Positions 58,375 to 64,000 of a DNA stretch of 64,000 bases are shown here, piece by piece; within the stretch, counting starts at the first letter, position 1; each line of letters starts with the position of its first letter. The position numbers were made by a program, and so were the translations under genes. The DNA lies in assembly GCA_001567165.1 (NCBI GenBank), contig LNFQ01000023.1, positions 95,135-159,134 on the forward strand, written 5' to 3'. The notes below the pieces were generated by a model. The model searched no databases, was not told the origin of the DNA, and was given only the letters and a program-made list of their open reading frames with translations. Origin of the DNA: Bacteroidetes bacterium OLB11. GTDB lineage: Bacteria; Bacteroidota; Bacteroidia; Chitinophagales; Chitinophagaceae.

Positions 58375-58750
58375 TTAATTTTCGATGATTAAGTATGCAA
58401 CTGCGTATAAGTCAGTGTGAGATATGCTTACATGAATATCTCCTAATTTTTTTTTCGAGATGATTTTTCAAACAATCACCATTCAGGTTGACATAAGGTT
58501 TCCCATTTTCATAATGCAATACTTCGATTTCGTGTAAACGATGATTTCCGATAAAGGATAAGCTGAAGGCTTTGAGATATGCTTCTTTTACTGCCCATCT
58601 TGCTGCATAGTGCATATATGGTTTTTTTTGTTTCTCACAATATGTAATTTCATTTGAAGAAAAAACATGTTGTTTAAATTCGGGATTTCTTTTTATCTTA
58701 TTTTCGATTCTAACAATTTCGATTATATCGGTGCCTATACCTTGTATCAT
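58375..58750 (-). CDS. acpS: Holo-[acyl-carrier-protein] synthase (frameshift near the C-terminus)
   Basis: AcpS transfers 4'-phosphopantetheine from CoA to acyl carrier protein. Motifs: IQGIGTDIIEIVRIE (metal/CoA binding) and HYAARWAVKEAYLKAF. The frame as written ends in RRYSCKHISH. If the A9 run (plus-strand T9 58447-58455) is read as A8 it continues KKLGDIHVSISHTDLYAVAY and ends LIIEN, the conserved AcpS C-terminus, giving ~124 residues. The start overlaps the end of the C45 gene by four bases. This appears to be an essential gene, so the frameshift is suspicious. Confidence 0.9.
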
Positions 58751-60405
58751 GGTTTTAATTTTTTTAATCTTACTATTTTTTCTTCTATTGATTTCTTCTC
58801 GTCTTGTGTGGCAATTTCATATTGTAACGCTTTTTGGTACATCATTATAGCACTATCTTTTTTGTTTGTGATGGAGTAGATGTCACCAGCGATTCGATAT
58901 GAGTCATAATAATTGGGATTGGTTTTTACTATTTTTTGAGGTTGAAAATAATGATGATTTTGAAATTCTTTTTCTAAAACTAAATAATTTTCTAATTGCT
59001 GAAATGTTTTTGTATAAAGAAGTGTGTCGGGTTTAATGTCTAATGCTTCATCATACAGTGGATGAGGTTTTGAATTTGAAAAGATTTTCGTTAAATCATA
59101 ACATACATATTCGCCCAATTGCCAAGGAGATGTGCTGACCCAAACTTTTTGATTTTTTGGTTCGAAAATAATTGAGTGATGAGCGATAAATTGGTTGACC
59201 GCCTTTTCATTACTTAATCCAATGTCTTGATTTTTTTGACCTTTATAATCTCGTAAAATTTGTGCAGTTCGTTCGGGGGTATTGATTTTTGTTTCGTTTA
59301 AAAGTTCTTGCAGTCGGTTGTATCGATATAGGGAGGCACTATTTTGAATTTGTTCTTTGTTTAATTTTTGATTTTTTAGAACTTCACTTTGATAGTGATT
59401 GGCACATAAAATCTCATGAGTATTTGATTCGTAAACACCTAAGTCATCTGGTGTTTTTTCGATAACGACCGCTTTATTATCAGCAGCCGAGCCGATTAAA
59501 AAACTTTCGCTGACAAACATTTTTCTCTCTTTAGCAATTTGAATAGCTTCGTCGATATTACTTGCATATTGCAATATTTCTCTTGCCACTAGTGAAACAG
59601 GAGTCGCTGCACCGCTTGGTACCGAAGATTTTGCGGCATTGATGGTCACGCTGATTCCTTTGTTATTCATGCCACTGACAACGCCAGTAAACCCTCCCCA
59701 AATCACTGACATAAAAGGGTGTCCTTTTGTGGGATTATAAAAAGCAACGATTTTATTTTTTGCAAAATCATCGCCGACATAAAAGTCAAAATTTCGCCCG
59801 ATGATGAGTAGGCTATCTTTTGATTTTTCATCCCAGGTTGCAAAGGAAGTGCATCCCACAAGCATCATATTTGCTAAAGCATGACCAATATCATGTGCTG
59901 CATGATAATTCATTTGACGAGAATAATTAGAGCCAATCCAATTGAATTTTTCGGAGGCGGATAATGAAATTCCATATATTTCATGTTGATATTCTGGTAT
60001 GACAAAGTCGGTCAAATCCCGATTCATGAAACCAATAATATATTTCAAAAACTTTAAATATTTTGGCGAAGGAATCATGCGTTGAATCTCATTAGTGAAC
60101 GCTTGTTCTTGATATTCGATAAGCTCTTTGGCTAATTTTCCATAAATCACTCCTCTTTCAAAATCGTCTCCTTCAATATACATTTCATAAAGCCCAAATT
60201 TGTTTTTTTGTAAAAAGCAATTTCCAATTTTAAAATGAGTTGAATCAACAACTTCTCTTTGCAAACTTTCAGCTGTACGGTTTTCGATAGTTGGCGGTTT
60301 TAAATCACTCACTTGATAAATATAAACAGAAAGTATCAACAAAAAAATGATGAGAAACAATATAAATAGGCCTAAGCCTTTCAGGATTTTTTTGAGTAAT
60401 CTCAT
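58747..60405 (-). CDS. C45-family autoproteolytic acyltransferase/hydrolase
   Basis: A 552-residue membrane-anchored protein related to acyl-CoA:6-aminopenicillanate acyltransferase and acid ceramidase-like Ntn hydrolases. An N-terminal span (LGLFILFLIIFLLILSVYI) is followed by FERGVIYGKLAKELIEYQEQ, and by MLVGCTSFATWDE, whose Cys (near residue 185) would be the autocatalytic nucleophile. GRNFDFYVGDDF and VVSGMNNKGISVTINAAKSS fit the family. A C-terminal TPR-like helix pair closes it. It sits between an FAD oxidoreductase and acpS, as in some Bacteroidota flexirubin/aryl-polyene-type clusters. Substrate unknown, probably an acyl-amide or lipid. Confidence 0.85.
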   Translation of the reverse strand: MRLLKKILKGLGLFILFLIIFLLILSVYIYQVSDLKPPTIENRTAESLQREVVDSTHFKIGNCFLQKNKFGLYEMYIEGDDFERGVIYGKLAKELIEYQEQAFTNEIQRMIPSPKYLKFLKYIIGFMNRDLTDFVIPEYQHEIYGISLSASEKFNWIGSNYSRQMNYHAAHDIGHALANMMLVGCTSFATWDEKSKDSLLIIGRNFDFYVGDDFAKNKIVAFYNPTKGHPFMSVIWGGFTGVVSGMNNKGISVTINAAKSSVPSGAATPVSLVAREILQYASNIDEAIQIAKERKMFVSESFLIGSAADNKAVVIEKTPDDLGVYESNTHEILCANHYQSEVLKNQKLNKEQIQNSASLYRYNRLQELLNETKINTPERTAQILRDYKGQKNQDIGLSNEKAVNQFIAHHSIIFEPKNQKVWVSTSPWQLGEYVCYDLTKIFSNSKPHPLYDEALDIKPDTLLYTKTFQQLENYLVLEKEFQNHHYFQPQKIVKTNPNYYDSYRIAGDIYSITNKKDSAIMMYQKALQYEIATQDEKKSIEEKIVRLKKLKP

Positions 60406-60452
60406 ATTTTACAAATATAAATTTGAAAGTGTTAAAAAGGAATGTGATTTTG

Positions 60453-61982
60453 TCATTTCCTATTAGCAAAATTGATTTCATCTATTAAAAAGTTCAGCCC
60501 GAGTAGTTCAGAAGAAGTCAGTATGGAAGTGATAGCAACTCCTAAGATGCCGTGCATATTGATATTTTGTCCAGTCAGAAATAGATTTTTGATTTTTGTT
60601 TTTGTTGAAAGTGCTAAATGGTCTAAATCATTTACATTTTTTTTTACCCCATACATAGACCCGTTTGGAATGTTGAGATAATCGCGGTAAGTAAGTGGAG
60701 TAGAAATATCTATTTTGGATATGGATGTTTTTAAATGAGGGATTATTTTATCAATTTCTTCCACAATCTTCATTCCTATTTGCGTTTTAAACTGGAAGTA
60801 GGATTCAGATCTGCTAGGTTTTGTTGGTTTTGTATTGATATTAAAACTTTTTTCCCATTCAGTGAAATAGGCATGATTCATATAGCATAATATGGATAAG
60901 CGATTTGCATATTTTAAGTGATATGGATCTTGATAGTAGAACACACCAAATGAATTAGGGTTGAAATTTTCAGAAGAAGAATTGGACTGGTTTAAGTCAG
61001 CCCAAATATTTTTATTTTTATGATAATATATATTATGATTTTTATATTCAATACATTCCTTTTGCAAAGTAAGATTCACCATAACAGCAGAAAGGGTATT
61101 TGGTAGCTGTGCGATACGTTTTTTTGTAATTTTTTTGATTATTGAAGTTTCTAAAATTTCAAATGTTTTTGTTGGATGCAAGTTAGAAATATAATAATCT
61201 GCAAAAAACTGTTGCCCTTTACTATTTTCAATATATTCAATCTTTCCTTCATTCTCTTTGATTTTAATGATATCACAATTTTTTATAATTTCACCATGAT
61301 GTTTTTTGATAAAAGATTCAAGTGCTTTTACAATTTGATAGCTCCCTTTTTTACATTTCCAACTTCCTTCGATATAGGAGTTTTCGATAAGAGCATGAAT
61401 ATAAAAAGGGGTTGTGTTTTCCTCGCCGGCATACAGTAGATGATTGCCTGCAAGTACCAATTTGAGAGTATCATCTGTAATATGTTCATCCAATTTTTGT
61501 TTCAAACTAAAATGGGAAACGAGTCTTTTCTTTATGGCGGAGCCTATTTCTAAATGATAAAGTGGAAAGTGTCGGCAAGTGTATTGCATATCTTCGACAA
61601 ATCGTGTCAGCTGCTCCTTTTGATGCGGAAAATATTGAGCAAGTTGGTCCACAAAATGGTGATAGCCTTGTGCAAATGGGTATTCTTTGTCTTCAATAAT
61701 AATCTTATCAAAACAATCTTCATCTAATTTGTGGATTGAAAGCTGAGGTATAAGTTCTAAAAAATTTAAAATTTTATAAAGAGTTTGTCCTTTATCTAAG
61801 CTGCCAAGATAATGCACTGCCAGTTCAAACAGTTGACCATCTATTCCGTAGCCTTGCAGACAACCACCTGTTTGCTTGTTTTTTTCAAGGATAGTGACTT
61901 GATATTTATATTTTGAAAGGATAGCCCCACAAAGCAGACCGCCAAACCCAGACCCTATGATAATAATCTTTTCCTTTCTCAT
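60453..61982 (-). CDS. FAD-dependent oxidoreductase (CrtI/RetSat-like)
   Basis: A 509-residue flavoprotein with Rossmann motif IIIGSGFGGLLCGAILSK (about residues 6-23) and VTILEKNKQTGGCLQGY, and a C-terminal FAD segment LFLTGQNINMHGILGVAIT. The overall pattern matches phytoene desaturase or retinol saturase-like oxidoreductases acting on polyenes or isoprenoid chains. It is the first gene of the minus-strand operon leading to the C45 acyltransferase, acpS, surE and an ABC exporter. No carotenoid synthase is adjacent, so a lipid or polyene substrate other than a carotenoid is possible. Confidence 0.85.
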   Translation of the reverse strand: MRKEKIIIIGSGFGGLLCGAILSKYKYQVTILEKNKQTGGCLQGYGIDGQLFELAVHYLGSLDKGQTLYKILNFLELIPQLSIHKLDEDCFDKIIIEDKEYPFAQGYHHFVDQLAQYFPHQKEQLTRFVEDMQYTCRHFPLYHLEIGSAIKKRLVSHFSLKQKLDEHITDDTLKLVLAGNHLLYAGEENTTPFYIHALIENSYIEGSWKCKKGSYQIVKALESFIKKHHGEIIKNCDIIKIKENEGKIEYIENSKGQQFFADYYISNLHPTKTFEILETSIIKKITKKRIAQLPNTLSAVMVNLTLQKECIEYKNHNIYYHKNKNIWADLNQSNSSSENFNPNSFGVFYYQDPYHLKYANRLSILCYMNHAYFTEWEKSFNINTKPTKPSRSESYFQFKTQIGMKIVEEIDKIIPHLKTSISKIDISTPLTYRDYLNIPNGSMYGVKKNVNDLDHLALSTKTKIKNLFLTGQNINMHGILGVAITSILTSSELLGLNFLIDEINFANRK

Positions 61983-62108
61983 TTTGAGAGGTTAAAATTA
62001 ATAGAAAACATTGCTTTTTTCAATAAGTTTTTTTTTATAAATAAAAATAGGGTTATCTTTATCAAAGTTCTTAAGAAAATTATTTTTTAACTAAATTAAA
62101 TTAAAATT

Positions 62109-62411
62109 ATGAATGTACAGATTCGTACTCAGCGATTTGAAGCTGACAAAAGATTATTAACTCATGTGAATGAAAAACTAGAAAAGTTGAAAACCTATCA
62201 TGACAACATTATTGGAGTTGAAGTTTATCTTAAAGTGGATAATGTCGTCCATCAAATTAAAGATAAGATTGCCGAAATTAAAGTAAATGTACCTAAGCAT
62301 ACATTCTTTGTAAAGTATGAATCAAAAAGTTTTGAAGAATCTTTTGACTTTGCCTTGAAGGCTTTGATTGACCAAATTAAAAGTCATAAAGAGAAAAAAA
62401 TGACCATTTAA
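62109..62411 (+). CDS. hpf: Ribosome hibernation-promoting factor (short HPF/RaiA)
   Basis: A 100-residue protein of the short HPF type, which binds the 30S decoding region and stabilises inactive ribosomes in stationary phase. Visible: MNVQIRTQRFEADKRLLTHV, GVEVYLKVDN, and ALKALIDQIKSHKEKK at the end of the long helix. It lacks the C-terminal dimerisation domain of long HPF. A perfect-stem terminator follows. Confidence 0.9.
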   Translation: MNVQIRTQRFEADKRLLTHVNEKLEKLKTYHDNIIGVEVYLKVDNVVHQIKDKIAEIKVNVPKHTFFVKYESKSFEESFDFALKALIDQIKSHKEKKMTI

Positions 62412-62427
62412 AAATTCTTTTTTGTGT

Positions 62428-62458
62428 AAAGCCATTGAATATTCAATGGCTTTTTTTT
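62428..62458 (+). terminator. Rho-independent terminator after hpf
   Basis: Perfect inverted repeat AAAGCCATTGAAT/ATTCAATGGCTTT with no spacer (tip forms the loop) and an eight-T tract. Confidence 0.88.
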
Positions 62459-62486
62459 ATTTTTCAACTTAAATTTTTACTAAAAT

Positions 62487-63299
62487 ATGTTGCAATTTCC
62501 AAATTGTAAAATCAATTTAGGGCTCTATATCACCAGCAAACGTGATGATGGATACCATGACTTAGAAACTATTTTTTATCCATTAAATTGTGCCGATGCA
62601 CTTGAGATAATTCGATCGGAAAAGTTGCATTTTCAAACAGCCGGCATCGAGATTCCAGGAGACCTAGAGCAAAATTTAATCTTGAAGGCTTATTCTTTGT
62701 TGAAGAAAATGTATCACCAAATTCAAGCAATTGATATTTTTTTATTGAAGAAAATACCACTGGGGGCAGGTTTAGGAGGAGGTTCGTCAAATGCGGCTTT
62801 TATGCTAAAGATGTTGAACGATTTTTTTGAGTTAAAATTGAGTAAGAACGAACTTGAAAATTATGCCTTACAATTAGGAAGTGATTGCCCTTTTTTTATT
62901 GAAAACAAAACAGCATTAGCGAAGGGGAGGGGGGAGCAGCTGTGGCCTATTGAGCTTAATCTTTCGGCTTATCATTTCGTTATTATCAAACCACCTATTC
63001 ACATTTCGACCTCTTGGGCATTTTCGCAAATAAAACCTTGTTCTCAGCGAAAACCGCTTATTGAAATAATTGCACAACCAATAAATACTTGGGAAAATGA
63101 ATTGGTCAATGACTTCGAAGCACCGATTATGAAATCGTATCCTGAAATTGCGATAATTAAAAACAGATTAAAGGAGTGTGGGGCTATTTATAATTCAATG
63201 AGTGGTAGTGGTAGTGCAGTGTTTGGAATCTTTGAGGAAAACCAAGATTTGAAAAAGATGCAAGCTTTATTTCCTGAATATTTTGTGTATGTACAATAA
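62487..63299 (+). CDS. ispE: 4-diphosphocytidyl-2-C-methyl-D-erythritol kinase
   Basis: GHMP-superfamily kinase that phosphorylates CDP-methylerythritol in the MEP isoprenoid pathway. The 270-residue product has CKINLGLYITSKRDDGYHDL near the start, the ATP-binding IPLGAGLGGGSSNAAFML (about residues 90-107), GSDCPFFI, and the C-terminal MSGSGSAVFG. Length normal, frame intact. Works with dxs of this window. It is convergent with rplT across a shared terminator. Confidence 0.95.
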   Translation: MLQFPNCKINLGLYITSKRDDGYHDLETIFYPLNCADALEIIRSEKLHFQTAGIEIPGDLEQNLILKAYSLLKKMYHQIQAIDIFLLKKIPLGAGLGGGSSNAAFMLKMLNDFFELKLSKNELENYALQLGSDCPFFIENKTALAKGRGEQLWPIELNLSAYHFVIIKPPIHISTSWAFSQIKPCSQRKPLIEIIAQPINTWENELVNDFEAPIMKSYPEIAIIKNRLKECGAIYNSMSGSGSAVFGIFEENQDLKKMQALFPEYFVYVQ

Positions 63300-63332
63300 A
63301 AAAAGCACCTATTTTGAATAGATGCTTTTTTC
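63300..63332. terminator. Bidirectional terminator between ispE and rplT
   Basis: Arms AAAAAGCACCTATT and AATAGATGCTTTTT (one mismatch) with flanking A and T tracts serve both convergent genes. Confidence 0.8.
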
Positions 63333-63346
63333 GTTTTGTTAAAAAA

Positions 63347-63691
63347 TTATTTTACTTGAGCTATTAAATTTTTGAAAGTATCTGGCTCATTCATAGCTAA
63401 GTCGGCAAGGACTTTTCGATTGAGTGTAATGTTTGCTTTTTCTAATTTATTGATAAAGGTAGAATAGTTCATACCTTCAGCTCGAACTGCTGCATTGATA
63501 CGAGCAATCCAAAGTGTGCGGTAATCACGTTTTTTCAATTTACGACCTACAAATTTGTAAGTCATTCCTTTTTCAACAACGTTTTTAGCTACTGTATATA
63601 CGTTTTTACGCTTTCCGTAAAATCCTTTTGCTTGGTTTAATATTTTTTTCTTTCTTGCTCTGCTTGCTACTGCATTTTTTGAACGTGGCAT
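63347..63691 (-). CDS. rplT: 50S ribosomal protein L20
   Basis: L20 is an early assembly protein of the large ribosomal subunit. The 114-residue product begins [20 protein letters not shown] and contains [30 protein letters not shown] and a C-terminal [13 protein letters not shown], all conserved. It lies 46 bases after rpmI on the minus strand, the usual rpmI-rplT order. Confidence 0.97.
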   Translation of the reverse strand: MPRSKNAVASRARKKKILNQAKGFYGKRKNVYTVAKNVVEKGMTYKFVGRKLKKRDYRTLWIARINAAVRAEGMNYSTFINKLEKANITLNRKVLADLAMNEPDTFKNLIAQVK

Positions 63692-63737
63692 TTTTTATTC
63701 GTTTAAAATGTGATAAGTATAATTTTTAAGATTTGGA

Positions 63738-63940
63738 TTAGCCACCAACGCATAATAGTCTGTGAACCATTCTGCTATTGGCAGTATCTACCAATGTACT
63801 TCCACGCAAATTTCTTTTACGTGATGTTGCTTTTTTAGTCAATAAGTGACTTTTGAATGCTTTAAATCTCTTTATTTTTCCACTTCCTGTGACTTTAAAC
63901 GTTTTCTTAGCACGTGAGTGGGTTTTTCATTTTTTGGCAT
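63738..63940 (-). CDS. rpmI: 50S ribosomal protein L35 (two frameshifts in the first codons)
   Basis: L35 is a small basic protein of the large subunit. The body is unmistakable in one frame: [40 protein letters not shown], ending RLLCVGG. The start [12 protein letters not shown] is only restored if the T6 run 63930-63935 and the T5 run 63923-63927 (A6 and A5 in the message) each lose one base. The gene length, 203 bases, is exactly two more than 67 codons. As written, translation from the ATG would leave the L35 frame at codon four. Two insertions in the start of a universal ribosomal protein gene point to sequence error or a rescued slippery site. Confidence 0.9.
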
Positions 63941-63964
63941 GACTACTTTTTTTTTAAAGGAGTG

Positions 63965-63972
63965 CAAAAGTA
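63965..63972 (-). promoter_or_regulatory. -7 box TACTTTTG for rpmI-rplT
   Basis: Exact TAnnTTTG match on the minus strand, 24 bases before the rpmI ATG, so the operon may start here and not with infC; infC is not visible before the window ends. Confidence 0.5.
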
Positions 63973-64000
63973 ATCATTTTATTTAAAAAAATTGTATTTT

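Noticed and set aside
1..64000. tRNA, rRNA, CRISPR array, prophage, replication origin
   Set aside because: I looked for cloverleaf T-arm sequences, repeat-spacer patterns, phage structural genes and dnaA-box clusters and saw none, though weak tRNA-like structures could be missed without a covariance search.

Overview
The window is about 64 kb of low-GC bacterial chromosome from a member of the Bacteroidota. The evidence is: many TonB-dependent receptors with an N-terminal carboxypeptidase-like domain; secreted proteins with C-terminal type IX secretion (T9SS) sorting domains; a DUF1501/DUF1800 pair; the futalosine menaquinone gene mqnE; a CarB that ends before the MGS-like regulatory domain; and the Bacteroidota -7 box TAnnTTTG in front of many genes. 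The order is not certain; a Chitinophagales/Sphingobacteriales-like free-living bacterium fits best. No rRNA, tRNA, CRISPR array, prophage or intact insertion sequence was seen.

Layout. 1-3.4 kb: end of purA, a Lys/Asp-rich low-complexity protein, uvrB. 3.4-10.7 kb (minus): a large PNGase F-related T9SS cargo protein, a bleomycin-hydrolase-type peptidase, a Yip1-like membrane protein, a TPR sensor kinase. 10.9-15.6 kb (plus): mqnE, then a metal locus (HYC/CC/PP protein, HMA-domain protein, TonB receptor, Cys-pair secreted protein). 15.9-22.6 kb: cyanophycin synthetase, a TonB receptor, a TPR protein, a T9SS cargo protein. 22.8-29.5 kb (minus): a second metal-type TonB locus and the DUF1800-DUF1501 pair. 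29.7-33.7 kb: a three-repeat secreted protein and secA. 33.7-38 kb: remnant of a REP-associated (IS200-like) transposase, then carB split into two genes with an 87-codon helix-turn-helix-like ORF between the halves. 38.1-39.5 kb: PAP2 phosphatase read straight into kdsB. 39.6-50.7 kb: rlmB, dnaG, a tetrapyrrole-methylase-type methyltransferase, dxs and several unknown envelope proteins. 50.7-55.5 kb: trxA, dnaE, a YceI protein. 55.6-62 kb (minus): a tight six-gene operon (FAD oxidoreductase, C45 acyltransferase, AcpS, SurE, ABC ATPase, ABC permease). 62-64 kb: hpf, ispE, rplT, rpmI.

The most striking property is that roughly 17 genes are interrupted by single-base length changes in A/T runs. 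Restoring one base restores a family-typical protein each time. Most events (about 18 of 22) are one extra base. They hit essential genes (rpmI twice, acpS, surE) but spare every long gene (dnaE, secA, uvrB, cphA, dnaG, dxs, three TonB receptors). This is either homopolymer sequencing/assembly error or a real population of slippery tracts. The window alone cannot decide. The other standout is the carB split with its inserted small gene, where all three ORFs are complete and share one frame, so a homopolymer error does not explain it.
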